A stretch of 64,000 bases of DNA, from NCBI GenBank assembly GCA_900553465.1, contig USDT01000007.1:16516-80515 (forward strand), given 5' to 3'. The translations under genes were made by a program, and so were the position numbers. The DNA comes from an uncultured Prevotella sp. Its GTDB lineage: Bacteria > Bacteroidota > Bacteroidia > Bacteroidales > Bacteroidaceae. This document shows positions 54,405 to 63,938 of the stretch, piece by piece (the first letter of the stretch is position 1; each line of letters begins with the position of its first letter). The notes beneath the pieces are model-generated. The model saw only the letters and a program-made list of their open reading frames with translations, made no database searches and had not been told where the DNA came from.

Positions 54405-54986
54405 TCAGATATTATTGAACTGTTCCACCAGTTCGCGGCAGTTTTTCACGTGTTTTCTGTACCGCAGCCACGCAATGACGCACGCTAAGGCGGTGAATGT
54501 CATGCCTGACACTACGATGAAATGTGCTGTGTACGGATTGTCCGCTCGGGCATACATCCGTGTGAAGATGTAGGCAATCATGACAACCGACGGAAGAAGA
54601 GCTGCCAGCAACATGCGGTTGTAGAATCTGCGGTAGCCTGCAATCTTTTCCGTGACCGTCCGCACATCGTCGTTCAGCAGATTGTCCATGCCCAGCTTAC
54701 GGTTCATCCATACAGTGGCAAACAAGTCGGCCGCAGCCCACAACGACACCAGTATGCCGAACAGTATGGGCCAGTCTATGATAATGCAAATCATCATAAC
54801 CACCGGAACTGTCGTGATGTCGAGCATCATTCTGTATCCTATTTCACGGTTTACGGCCCATGCCGGCTGCTTGCGCATAGCCCTGAAAACTCTTTCGTTC
54901 AGCTTATGCTGCACTTCCATTTCTTCCTTAAAGACCTCATAGTCTTTTCTCAGTGCCTGAAATTCTTTTTCAATATTCTTTTCCAT
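54405..54986 (-). CDS. Probable membrane partner of the sigma factor
   Basis: 193 residues: soluble N-terminus (about 1-50, EKEFQALRKDYEVFKEEMEVQHKLNERV) and four hydrophobic segments (two tight pairs at about 53-92 and 124-168). It starts 9 bases after the sigma gene and is likely co-transcribed. It may act as an anti-sigma anchor, but no motif proves it. Confidence 0.7.
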   Translation of the reverse strand: MEKNIEKEFQALRKDYEVFKEEMEVQHKLNERVFRAMRKQPAWAVNREIGYRMMLDITTVPVVMMICIIIDWPILFGILVSLWAAADLFATVWMNRKLGMDNLLNDDVRTVTEKIAGYRRFYNRMLLAALLPSVVMIAYIFTRMYARADNPYTAHFIVVSGMTFTALACVIAWLRYRKHVKNCRELVEQFNNI

Positions 54987-54995
54987 ACGACTTTT

Positions 54996-55478
54996 TTACT
55001 TGTTAGACATTTTCTTGAGCAGTTCCTTAATGCGTACCAGTTTGAACGACACATTCTTGACCGATATTCCCAGTATGGCGCCAATCTCGTCGTAGCTCAG
55101 GCCTTCAAGCCACAACAGGATGACACTTCTGTCCACCAGTCCCAACGCATTGATTCGCTTATAGAGTTGTTTCACCTGCAGGTTCTTTTCCATTTTGTGG
55201 TCCGTGTCCGTACTGATGCTCAAGTCCAACCGTTCATGTTCACGCTTCTTGCGGTTGCTGAAGTTTATGCAATAGTTCAGACTTACCCGGTAAATCCATG
55301 TTCTTATGTCGCTTTTCCCTTCAAAACCATCGAAGCCTTTCCACAGACGCATCAGTATTTCCTGATAAAGATCGTCCACCTCGTCCGCATTGTTTGAGAA
55401 CATATAGCAGACCGTGTATATCGTGCGTTCGTGCTTTTGAATGATAGCAGTAAACTGTTCTTCTTTCGTGTTCATCAT
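54996..55478 (-). CDS. ECF-type RNA polymerase sigma factor
   Basis: 160 residues. Region 2 (about 23-75; DEVDDLYQEILMRLWKGFDGF and DIRTWIYRVSLNYCINF) and region 4 (about 105-155; LWLEGLSYDEIGAILGISVKN) are both visible. It would redirect RNA polymerase to a stress or envelope regulon. The downstream membrane protein is a candidate anti-sigma factor. Start MMNT: ATG at 55478 or 55475. Confidence 0.92.
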   Translation of the reverse strand: MMNTKEEQFTAIIQKHERTIYTVCYMFSNNADEVDDLYQEILMRLWKGFDGFEGKSDIRTWIYRVSLNYCINFSNRKKREHERLDLSISTDTDHKMEKNLQVKQLYKRINALGLVDRSVILLWLEGLSYDEIGAILGISVKNVSFKLVRIKELLKKMSNK

Positions 55479-56009
55479 TTACTTTTTACACATTAGACCA
55501 CCAAGTGTGGCAAAAACTATACGGGCGTGGCATATTTTTATTGTTTTCTTTCGTAGAAGTCGTATGTGTGTCCATTCCTTTTGCTTCCCGCTGTGGTTAG
55601 GCAAAATTATATAAACATTCCGACAAGTTTTTAATATTATATGGATATCATGTTAAAATGATAATGAATTACGGAAATATATCTCTCGTCAAGAATGGGT
55701 TTAAGCGCTTCCGGCTTCTTTATATATATTATGAACAGTGCCTGGATGTAAAGGAATTGATAAAGAACGGTACGATATAACTGCTGCTTGATGATTGCAT
55801 GAAACCATTCTTCGCGCCTGGCACACGGCTGGTGGATTTTCGTGTGATGCAGATTCCGGTTATATTATCCTCCTCACTAAGGAATATATTTCCTTTATAA
55901 GAAATCCGGTGTGGATTGGTTTCTGTAGAACACAGCGGTTTATCTGCGGAACAGGCATTGTTGCTTTCAGCCGGAAGTTAGGCAAAATGGTGCAGTTACA
56001 GATTTTCAG
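55479..56009. other. Intergenic, no gene seen
   Basis: AT-rich and G-over-C biased on the plus strand. Contains the sigma-gene leader and the beginning of repeat B's flank. No feature I can support. Confidence 0.5.
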
Positions 56010-56452
56010 TGTCCTGCGGTTTTTCCGTTTGAGTTTTCAGTTCTACCCTAAAAAATTAGCGAGTATTTGCGGGCTGACTCTCCGTCGGACGCAAATTCGC
56101 GAGAAATGAGAGCTTTGCGCAATGTGTTGGACATCAGTGGTTTATATTTGAGAAAGATTTTCCGGCCGTGCAAAAAGCACCATATTGTCACGCGATACAG
56201 CCCGTTTCAGGGCCTGAAACACTCAATATCACGCCCTGATATAGGCGAAACCGGAGGCTGAAACAGGCATAAACGGAGTGCCGAATGAAGGATTCGGGAT
56301 TGTATGGCAGGGTATACTGTAATGCGGTATGGGCAGAAACGGCCTATATTATGTAGGTTTTAACATTCCTTTACATCTCTTTCTCAATTTTGTTTTGTCA
56401 AAAAAAAGTCAAGAAAAACTGTAAGTTCGTTGCGCGGGTTTTCTTTGAAAAA
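56010..56452 (-). repeat. Dispersed ~450-bp repeat, copy B
   Basis: Reverse orientation of copy A. Its right end on the minus strand begins with AGAAAACCCGCGCAACG-type sequence and ACTTACAG, and its left end carries CGCGAATTTGCGTCCGACGG. The interior is periodic at 22 bp. Together with copy A it makes an inverted pair flanking 10.3 kb of host genes. Confidence 0.88.
56172..56354 (-). repeat. 22-bp periodic degenerate array inside repeat B
   Basis: About eight in-phase units on the minus strand, including GTTTCAGGCCCTGAAACGGG, which is a GTTTCAG-GCC-CTGAAAC palindrome. Confidence 0.7.
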
Positions 56453-56703
56453 GCCGGTATGAGGTGTGAGGAAGCACGCGGAAATGATGCGCCCGACGTG
56501 CGGTAACGGTTATAGGTTGCAGCGACATGGGGGAAGAAGAGCGGAACTATTTTATCTGTATTATATAAACATTTGTTTTTATGTATATAAAAGATGCGTT
56601 ATGCAAAGATTTTTGAAAGAAAACTCCCTACGTGTTATGTGAAATGTAATGAATGGAATACGGTCTGTTGAATGGCAGATCCGGAAAAATAGTGTTTTCT
56701 CTC

Positions 56704-56735
56704 TTTGTATTTTCATTTGTCATTTATTATTTTTG
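56704..56735 (+). promoter_or_regulatory. Promoter of the macro-domain gene
   Basis: TTTG 56704-56707, 20 bases, TATTTTTG 56728-56735, 50 bases before the ATG at 56786. Confidence 0.7.
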
Positions 56736-56785
56736 TAATAGATAAAAACTTGGTTTTGTATAAGATATAAGCTTTTGAAAGTATT

Positions 56786-57313
56786 ATGGAAAACTACGGA
56801 AAAAGAATAAGAGTGGTGTTGGGTGACATCACTCGACTGGAGGTTGACGCCATAGTGAACGCCGCAAACAATTCGCTGCTTGGCGGTGGTGGAGTCGACG
56901 GAGCCATACACAGGGCTGCGGGCAGGGAACTTCTGGCGGAGTGTCGCACGCTCGGAGGATGCCGGACGGGCGAGAGCAAGATGACGGATGCCTACCGTCT
57001 GCCGTGCCGGAAGATAATACATACCGTGGGACCTGTGTGGCATGGTGGCAGACGTGGTGAGCCTGAGCTGCTCGCTTCGTGCTACTCCACGGCACTTAAA
57101 CTGGCCGAGGACCATGGTATGCGCACCGTTGCCTTTCCGTGCATAAGCACCGGCGTTTACGGTTATCCGCAGGAAGATGCGGCAAGGATAGCTCTGAAAA
57201 CCGTGAAGGAGGCCATCGCAGGCGGAGCATATACGGGCGACGTGATATTCTGCTGCTTCCTTAAGGAGGATGAGAGGATTTATAATGAACTGCTGGGAGT
57301 GGCTGACGAGTGA
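56786..57313 (+). CDS. Macro-domain ADP-ribose hydrolase
   Basis: 175 residues forming one macro domain: [20 protein letters not shown] followed by [27 protein letters not shown] and [12 protein letters not shown]. This family hydrolyses O-acetyl-ADP-ribose or removes mono-ADP-ribose. A stand-alone gene with its own promoter. Confidence 0.95.
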   Translation: MENYGKRIRVVLGDITRLEVDAIVNAANNSLLGGGGVDGAIHRAAGRELLAECRTLGGCRTGESKMTDAYRLPCRKIIHTVGPVWHGGRRGEPELLASCYSTALKLAEDHGMRTVAFPCISTGVYGYPQEDAARIALKTVKEAIAGGAYTGDVIFCCFLKEDERIYNELLGVADE

Positions 57314-57537
57314 GGTGCGCAGTGCGTTGTTTATAAGAAAAATTCGTAAATTTACGGCGCGAACGGCGGATGACGTGCGGATATACAGATGTCCTGCCGC
57401 TTACGCTCTTATGTCTTGCCGGCTCATATGTATGACGGCATGGAAATGAACACCGATGTTTTGTGCGTTCACCGGACTGAAAACAAATCGTTTATCGTTT
57501 TACTATAATATATATAACCTAAAAACAGCAACCCGTT

Positions 57538-58362
57538 ATGAAATCATTTACATCACATATTCCTCTTTGCGCCATTGCCTTCGCAGCCGTTATGGCAGGC
57601 ACTACGGTGGCATACGGTACGACAAATGCGGAAAAACGTGCGACGTATGAGCTGAGAACGGAAAATGTAGCGGCGGACACAACGCTTGTGCAGGGAATGA
57701 ACATGGCCGCGCTCGACTCCATGCTGCAACGTGTTCATGACGACGATCAGGATGTGCGGCGCAACTTCACCGTGATGCTTCAGAGCAACAACGCTGACAG
57801 CATCTTGGCTTATCAGGAACGGATGGAGGAGACTGACAGCCGTTGTCGCGCCATTGTCTTCCCCATACTTGACAGCGTGGGCATACCCGACGGGCTGACT
57901 GAGAAGGCGCGCGAGGCTCTTTTCCTTGTCGTGCAGCATTCCGACGTGGAGCACCAACGCAAATATATCGACCTGTTCGACGCCGCGGCAAAGAAAGGAC
58001 TTGTGGCGCGTTCCGACGTGGCTACTATGCGCGACCGCATACTGATGCACGAAGGGCGGCCGCAGATATACGGTACGCAGACCTTCACTCCCAACCGCAC
58101 CATAATAATAAACAGCGATGGCGGGAAAAGAATAGCCGATGACGGAGAAGACAACGGTGGTGAAGCCTCTGCGTCGCAGCCCACGGCGTATCTCTGGCCG
58201 GTGGAGTCGGCCGACGGACTCGACGCTCGCCGCGCCGAAGTGGGGCTGCCGCCGATGGACACATACATCGAACTGTTCCGCCAGAGCGGCGTTACTCTCG
58301 TGTGGGACCGCTCGCTGACGGTGGAGAAGATAAAGGCACAGCGCGGCAATTCTGAGCAATGA
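57538..58362 (+). CDS. Exported DUF6624-like protein
   Basis: 274 residues, N-terminal signal-like hydrophobic stretch (about 8-26). FLVVQHSDVEHQRKYIDLF, then DRILMHEGRPQIYGTQTF resembles the DUF6624 family, where a conserved His-Asp and Arg lie in such motifs. Function unknown. The preceding spacer 57314-57537 holds no gene. Confidence 0.7.
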   Translation: MKSFTSHIPLCAIAFAAVMAGTTVAYGTTNAEKRATYELRTENVAADTTLVQGMNMAALDSMLQRVHDDDQDVRRNFTVMLQSNNADSILAYQERMEETDSRCRAIVFPILDSVGIPDGLTEKAREALFLVVQHSDVEHQRKYIDLFDAAAKKGLVARSDVATMRDRILMHEGRPQIYGTQTFTPNRTIIINSDGGKRIADDGEDNGGEASASQPTAYLWPVESADGLDARRAEVGLPPMDTYIELFRQSGVTLVWDRSLTVEKIKAQRGNSEQ

Positions 58363-58401
58363 TGCGGCGCATATAGCGTTAGCATGACGTAAGATTATAA
58401 G

Positions 58402-58456
58402 GATGAGAACCGACGTTTTTTTATGACTTTCAAGTCAATGTCGGTTCTCATCTTTT
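58402..58456 (+). terminator. Terminator
   Basis: GATGAGAACCGAC (58402-58414) pairs perfectly with GTCGGTTCTCATC (58440-58452), with a T-run. A 22-bp array begins immediately after. Confidence 0.85.
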
Positions 58457-58458
58457 GT

Positions 58459-58656
58459 GATATGGGGCTTTGGGAATGATGTAACGGGCCGTTTGAGGCT
58501 GCGATATATAGTTTCTGGTTTTATGAAAAAGGCTGTATCAGATTGTGATATGAGCCGTTTTAACGTCCGAAACGGGCTCTTTTAAGAGCCGAAACATACT
58601 CTTTTATGGGCCGGAAAAGACTCTTTTGGAAGTCGTAACAGACTTTATCGGCCACA
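58459..58656 (+). repeat. 22-bp periodic degenerate array
   Basis: Nine 22-base units starting at 58459 and in register through 58656. Unit starts run GATATGG, GTAACGG, GATATAT, GAAAAAG, GATATGA, GAAACGG, GAAACAT, GGAAAAG, GTAACAG. The clearest contain GAAACGGGCTCTTTTAAGAG. Same family as 45306, 50323 and 56172. Confidence 0.75.
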
Positions 58657-58935
58657 GGGCTTCACACAATGCTTCCGAGAAACAAACGAATCGTTTTTAC
58701 ATAACAAAGTCTTACGCCACGGCATATTATCCTGTAAATATTTGAGATAATTGGTGCTAAATGTTCCGTTTTAAGCAAATAATGTGTAATTTTAAACTCT
58801 CATTGGCGGTGGCTATAACTTTAAACCATATAAATACGTTGCTTTTGTTTTATAACCGTACTGTTTTGAACAAAGATTTATCATGATTGCCGTCAAGTCA
58901 GATGAAGTGAGAAATAATTTATAAATTACCTTTAT

Positions 58936-60768
58936 ATGAAAAGAAAACTTATTGCCTGTCTGGCTCTTTTTCTGTTTTCGGGAGTCACGACAGTTAGTGT
59001 GAATGCGCAGGACGCGAAGAAGCGTTTCACCCTCCCCACCCCGTGGACCGAGGAAGCCATGAATGCCGAGACGCCTCTGCCCGAATATCCGCGTCCGCAA
59101 CTGGTGCGTGCGCAGTGGCTCAACCTCAACGGCGAGTGGGACTATATGACCGATCCCAGCGGAGTGTCGCCCGTCAAGGCTTCCGTTCCGCCGTCGTTTA
59201 CTAAGGGTGTGCGCAAGATACGCGTACCGTTTCCGCCCGAGTCAGAGTTGTCGGGAATTGCCCACAAGGGTGACTCCTGCCTGTGGTACCGCCGCACTTT
59301 CACCGTTCCCAAGGAATGGAAAGGCAAGCGCGTGATGCTCAATTTCGGAGCTGTGGACCGTCTTTCCACCGTGTTTGTCAATGGTAAGAAGGCAGGCACG
59401 CACACAGGTGGCTACGATGCTTTCAGCTTCGACATCACCGACCTGCTCAAGTCGGGCGACAACGTGCTGGTGGTTGGCGCTTTCGACCCCAACGACGGAC
59501 GCGCCGCATCAGGCAAGAACGGTCCGCGTGGCGACTACACTTTCACTTCAGGTATATGGCAGACGGTGTGGATTGAGCCCGTTGAGAAGCAGCATATATC
59601 GCACATAAAGATAATACCCGATGTGCAGAACAAGCGCCTTGAGGTGACGGCATACGCCGGCGGTGAGGCCCTGCAGGTAGTAGCCGTGGCAAGCACCGGC
59701 GGACAGAAAGTGTCGGAAGCCGCAGGAACGGCCGGCAAGACGTTCTATCTCTCAGTGCCTAATCCGCATCTTTGGAGTCCGGACGATCCGTTTCTTTACG
59801 ACCTCAAGCTGCAGTTGAAGAACAAACGCGGCAAGGTTGTCGATGAGATAGGCTCTTACTTCGGCATGCGCACCGTGGGTATGAAGAAGATAGACGGCGT
59901 GATGCGTCCGACGCTCAACGGTGAGTTCGTGTTCCATATCGGTCTGCTCGACCAGGGATATTGGCCCGACGGCATCTTCACCGCACCTACCGACGAGGCT
60001 CTGCTCTACGACATCGAGCTGGCGAAGCGCGCCGGATTCAACGTCATACGCAAGCACATAAAGGTTGAACCGCAGCGCTGGTATTATCATTGCGACCGCC
60101 TCGGCCTCATGGTATGGCAGGACATGCCCAACCTTTGGGAGCCCGACGGTGCCGACTCCGTGGCTGTACGCAAGCAGTTCCGCGCCGAACTGAAGACAAT
60201 GATCGACCAGCATGTCAATTCACCGTCTATCGTCATGTGGGTGCCTTTCAACGAGAACTGGGGCGCATTCGAGGCGACCGACATCACCGACTGGGTGAAA
60301 CAGTATGACACCCACCGCCTCGTAAACGGTATGTCCGGCTACAACTACGCTCCCGGCTACCGCAAGGCTTACGGCGATCCGGGCAACGGCGACTTCGTGG
60401 ACATGCACCATTACGGCAACATAGAGCCCAACGCCATAGCCAAACCTGATGACAAACGTGCCGCATCGCTGGGCGAATTCGGCGGCAAGGGACTGTTCGT
60501 CCGCGGTCACATGTGGCCTGTCCGCAACGACGCCTACGAGATGATGATAAACCGCGACGTGCTCACCGACACCTATGTCATGATGGCCACCGAGCTGGAA
60601 CAGATGATAAACTACTTCGGACTGAGTACCGCCATATACACTCAGACCACCGACGTGGAGCATGAGATAAACGGACTGGTGACCTACGACCGACAAGTGG
60701 AGAAGATGAACCTCGACAAAGTGCGCGAGATAAACACTTCCGTGATAGAGGCTACAAGGAGAAAATAA
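58936..60768 (+). CDS. GH2 family glycoside hydrolase
   Basis: 610 residues with a signal peptide (MKRKLIACLALFLFSGVTTVSVNAQ). Sugar-binding domain (about 40-190), Ig-like domain (about 190-290) and TIM barrel (about 300-600). Acid/base Glu in WVPFNENWG and nucleophile Glu in LGEFGGKG. GH2 covers beta-galactosidases, glucuronidases and mannosidases; specificity is not clear. First of three secreted glycosidases in a row. Confidence 0.93.
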   Translation: MKRKLIACLALFLFSGVTTVSVNAQDAKKRFTLPTPWTEEAMNAETPLPEYPRPQLVRAQWLNLNGEWDYMTDPSGVSPVKASVPPSFTKGVRKIRVPFPPESELSGIAHKGDSCLWYRRTFTVPKEWKGKRVMLNFGAVDRLSTVFVNGKKAGTHTGGYDAFSFDITDLLKSGDNVLVVGAFDPNDGRAASGKNGPRGDYTFTSGIWQTVWIEPVEKQHISHIKIIPDVQNKRLEVTAYAGGEALQVVAVASTGGQKVSEAAGTAGKTFYLSVPNPHLWSPDDPFLYDLKLQLKNKRGKVVDEIGSYFGMRTVGMKKIDGVMRPTLNGEFVFHIGLLDQGYWPDGIFTAPTDEALLYDIELAKRAGFNVIRKHIKVEPQRWYYHCDRLGLMVWQDMPNLWEPDGADSVAVRKQFRAELKTMIDQHVNSPSIVMWVPFNENWGAFEATDITDWVKQYDTHRLVNGMSGYNYAPGYRKAYGDPGNGDFVDMHHYGNIEPNAIAKPDDKRAASLGEFGGKGLFVRGHMWPVRNDAYEMMINRDVLTDTYVMMATELEQMINYFGLSTAIYTQTTDVEHEINGLVTYDRQVEKMNLDKVREINTSVIEATRRK

Positions 60769-61093
60769 AAAGTAATCAGCGCTTTACGCCTGACATAATG
60801 AGCATCGTGACCGACAGACACCATACAAAGTGCGGCGGCCACGATGCTCTTTTCTTTATATATTTGCCGCATGATGGCATACAGAAAACCGCCGGCTGCG
60901 GTGCCACTCACCATTTTCCACCCCATTCCCTTTGCCGTGTGCCATATTTTTTATACCTTTCCACTGCGTTTCCTCAATACGTTCCGGCGATGTCCGCGTG
61001 GTCTCTGCCGTCACGTATTGCATAAGGCGGACACCATGCGCTGCGGCGCCGTGTTTTCCGGACACGTATCATCTAACCTTCAGACAATATCTT
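60769..61093. other. Intergenic, GH2 to GH43
   Basis: Apart from the hairpin above, no gene seen. Confidence 0.5.
60800..60855 (+). terminator. Long-loop hairpin
   Basis: GAGCATCGTG (60800-60809) pairs with CACGATGCTC (60840-60849), then TTTTCTTT. The loop is about 30 bases, so efficiency is uncertain. Confidence 0.55.
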
Positions 61094-62236
61094 ATGCGAC
61101 ACATTCTTCTTTTGCTGGTCTGCCTCATGTATGCCGGCCTCACGCCTTCGGTAGCAGACAACGGACCTGAACCCATAAGGTCGGGCGAGATATGGCCCGA
61201 CAATAACGGTGTGCACATCAATGCCCACGGAGGCGGTATATTGTATCACAAAGGCAGATACTACTGGTATGGCGAAAACAAATGCGACACCACGAGCAGC
61301 GCCATGGTGGGTATCATGTGTTATTCGTCCGACAACCTCACCGATTGGAAGGACGAAGGTGTGGCGCTGCCTGTGACCGACGACGAGGGAAGCGACATTG
61401 TTCGAGGGTGCGTCATGGAGCGTCCTAAGGTGATATACAACAGCAGGAACCGCACGTTTGTCATGTGGTTTCACCTCGAACTCAAGGGCAAGGGCTATTC
61501 GGCTGCACGTGCCGCGTGTGCCGTGAGCAAGTCGCCGGTGGGTCCTTTCAGATATGTCGGATCGCTCAGACCTAACGCCGGACGTCTGCCTTTCGACATG
61601 ACCGACGCCCAGAAGGCTGTGCTCGACACCTTGCGTGCCGAGAATTACGCCGAATGGTGGACACCGCAGTGGTATGATGCCATAGAGAAGGGACTGTTCG
61701 TCAAACGGGATCTGCCTGGCGGACAGATGTCGCGCGACATGCAGCTGTTTGTCGATGACGATGGAAAGGCCTATCACATATATTCCTCAGAGGACAACCT
61801 TACGCTCCACATAGCCGAACTGAGCGACGACTATCTCAGTCACACTGGCCGCTACGTGCGTCTGGCACCGGCCGGACACAACGAGGCCCCGGCCATATTC
61901 AAGAAAGACGGTGTCTACTGGCTCATCACTTCAGGCTGCACTGGATGGGCACCCAACAAGGCACGCATGTTCTCTGCCAAAAGCATCTGGGGGCCGTGGA
62001 CCAGCCATCCGTCGCCATGCCGTGGCCCGAAGGAGGAGATTACCTTCGGCGGACAGGGCACATATGTCCTGAAAGTTTACGGTCGCGAAGACGCATTCAT
62101 ATTCATGGCCGACATCTGGCGGCCCGAAAAACCTTCCGACGCGCGCTATATATGGCTCCCGATACAGTTCCGCGACGGCGTGCCGCTCATAGAATGGATG
62201 GACAGCTGGACGCTCGATTTCTTTGACCGCCGCTGA
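61094..62236 (+). CDS. GH43-like glycoside hydrolase
   Basis: 380 residues with signal peptide (MRHILLLLVCLMYAGLTPSVAD). The beta-propeller marks are INAHGGGILYHKGRYYWYGE near the start, SRDMQLFVDDDGKAYHIY, HNEAPAIFKKDGVYWLIT and TFGGQGTYVLKV. This pattern fits GH43 exo-beta-1,3-galactanase-like enzymes. The ATG at 61094 is preferred to an upstream in-frame ATG that would precede no signal. Acts outside the cytoplasm. Confidence 0.88.
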   Translation: MRHILLLLVCLMYAGLTPSVADNGPEPIRSGEIWPDNNGVHINAHGGGILYHKGRYYWYGENKCDTTSSAMVGIMCYSSDNLTDWKDEGVALPVTDDEGSDIVRGCVMERPKVIYNSRNRTFVMWFHLELKGKGYSAARAACAVSKSPVGPFRYVGSLRPNAGRLPFDMTDAQKAVLDTLRAENYAEWWTPQWYDAIEKGLFVKRDLPGGQMSRDMQLFVDDDGKAYHIYSSEDNLTLHIAELSDDYLSHTGRYVRLAPAGHNEAPAIFKKDGVYWLITSGCTGWAPNKARMFSAKSIWGPWTSHPSPCRGPKEEITFGGQGTYVLKVYGREDAFIFMADIWRPEKPSDARYIWLPIQFRDGVPLIEWMDSWTLDFFDRR

Positions 62237-62341
62237 TTCCGCCACGCATCAGTCACGTGCAGGAGAATATACAGACCGCATTTGTCGCGACAAATCATAA
62301 AGGATGAAAATAATTCATGCATCATAAAACATAAAAAAACA

Positions 62342-63790
62342 ATGAAAATGAAGAATACAGTCATGGCGTGTGCCTTGCTGGCATGTATGTCGGCCGGCAG
62401 CGTGCATGCGGAAAACAGAACAGGGGTAACGGAAAACAACGTGCAGACCGTCACCGTTGATCCTGCCACACGCTACCAGACGCTCGAGGGCTGGGGCAGT
62501 TCTTTGTGCTGGTGGGCGGCTCAGGTGGGCAAATGGGACGAAAAGAAGGTTGACGAGATAGTGGATCTGCTCACCTCGCCCGACAAGCTCAACATGAACA
62601 TTTTCCGCTACAATATAGGCGGAGGCGACGATCCATCGCACATAGACGGTCATATGGTGAAGGGCAATGGAAAGCGTGCGGAGATGGAAGGATTCAAGGC
62701 TTCGCCCTCAGCTCCCTACAACTGGAATGCCGACAAGGGCCAGCGCACGCTGCTGCTGAAGATAAAGGAGAAAAGACCCGACGCCGTGTTCGAGGCGTTT
62801 TCCAACTCGGCGCCCTACTGGATGACCTACAGCGGATGTGCCGCCGGCCACGAAGACCCTCGCAAGGACAACCTGAAGCCGGAGTATTACGAGGCATTCT
62901 GCGACTATCTGCTCGATGTGTGCAAGCACTACAAGGACGAGTACGACATCGACTTCAAGACGCTCGAACCGTTCAACGAACCCATCTCTGCCTACTGGAA
63001 CGCGCTTGGCAGTCAGGAAGGATGCCACTTCGATCCGGAGACTCAGATGACAATCATCCGCATGCTCTATCCCAAACTGAAGGCATCGGGCCTTAACACC
63101 GTCATATCGGCGTCTGATGAGACTTGCCTCGAGCACTTCCTCATAACACAGAAGAAGTACAGAGACGCCGGCGATATATGGGACAAGCTGGGACAACTCA
63201 ATACACACACCTATTCGGGCACCAACAAGCAGCGCCACGAGGTGCGCGAGCTCATGAGCCAGGCAGGCAAACCCTTCTGGCAGTCGGAGACAGGACCGAG
63301 CGGCGGAAGCGGTCTGGAGAGCAACCTTTTGCTCACTCAGAAGCTCTTCGACGACATGCGACACATGCGTCCGCAGGCATGGCTTGACTGGCAGATTATG
63401 GAAGAATGGAACAACGAATGGTGCGTGCTGCGTGGCAACTTCAAGACGCAGGAGTACAACATAATAAAGAACTTCTACGTGCGCATGCAGATAACGCGCT
63501 TCTTCAGGCAGGGCTGCACCTTCGTACGCACCGACTGCGACCAGTCGCTTGCTGCCATTTCGCCCGACGGCAAGCAGCTTGTTCTTGCCCTGCTCAACAC
63601 TACCGATGGCAGCCGCAGCTTCAATGTGAACCTCGGTGGACTGAAAAAGAAAATAAAGAAGATAGAGGCATGGCGCACCGGTGCCACAGAAGACTGCGTG
63701 CCTACGGATGTAGCCGCACCGGCGGATAAGGTTCTGAACTACGAGAGTCCGGCCATGTCGCTCACGACATTTGTAGTGACGATGAAGTAA
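62342..63790 (+). CDS. GH30 family glycoside hydrolase
   Basis: 482 residues with signal peptide (MKMKNTVMACALLACMSAGSVHAE). LEGWGSSLCWWA near the start, acid/base Glu in LEPFNEPISAYW and nucleophile Glu in FWQSETGPSGGSG. GH30 enzymes include beta-1,6-galactanases and glucosylceramidases. With the GH43 and GH2 genes it could degrade beta-1,3/1,6-galactan of arabinogalactans, but this is inferred. Confidence 0.9.
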   Translation: MKMKNTVMACALLACMSAGSVHAENRTGVTENNVQTVTVDPATRYQTLEGWGSSLCWWAAQVGKWDEKKVDEIVDLLTSPDKLNMNIFRYNIGGGDDPSHIDGHMVKGNGKRAEMEGFKASPSAPYNWNADKGQRTLLLKIKEKRPDAVFEAFSNSAPYWMTYSGCAAGHEDPRKDNLKPEYYEAFCDYLLDVCKHYKDEYDIDFKTLEPFNEPISAYWNALGSQEGCHFDPETQMTIIRMLYPKLKASGLNTVISASDETCLEHFLITQKKYRDAGDIWDKLGQLNTHTYSGTNKQRHEVRELMSQAGKPFWQSETGPSGGSGLESNLLLTQKLFDDMRHMRPQAWLDWQIMEEWNNEWCVLRGNFKTQEYNIIKNFYVRMQITRFFRQGCTFVRTDCDQSLAAISPDGKQLVLALLNTTDGSRSFNVNLGGLKKKIKKIEAWRTGATEDCVPTDVAAPADKVLNYESPAMSLTTFVVTMK

Positions 63791-63829
63791 GGATATTGTT
63801 TTGTTCCGATAATTTTGATATTATGGATG

Positions 63830-63861
63830 ATGCTGCCTGTTTTCCGCAGGCAGCATTTTTT
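63830..63861 (+). terminator. Terminator after the GH30 gene
   Basis: ATGCTGCCTG (63830-63839) pairs with CAGGCAGCAT (63847-63856), followed by TTTTT. Confidence 0.9.
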
Positions 63862-63938
63862 ATATGTAGTGTTCATAGCGTTGCGTTTGTCTCAGTATGG
63901 ACGCAAGGTTCTGCTTCTTTGCTCATGTGTCATACAGG

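Noticed and set aside
45306..58656. The 22-bp periodic arrays as CRISPR
   Set aside because: Units are contiguous with no unique spacers, repeats are degenerate, and no cas genes are seen.
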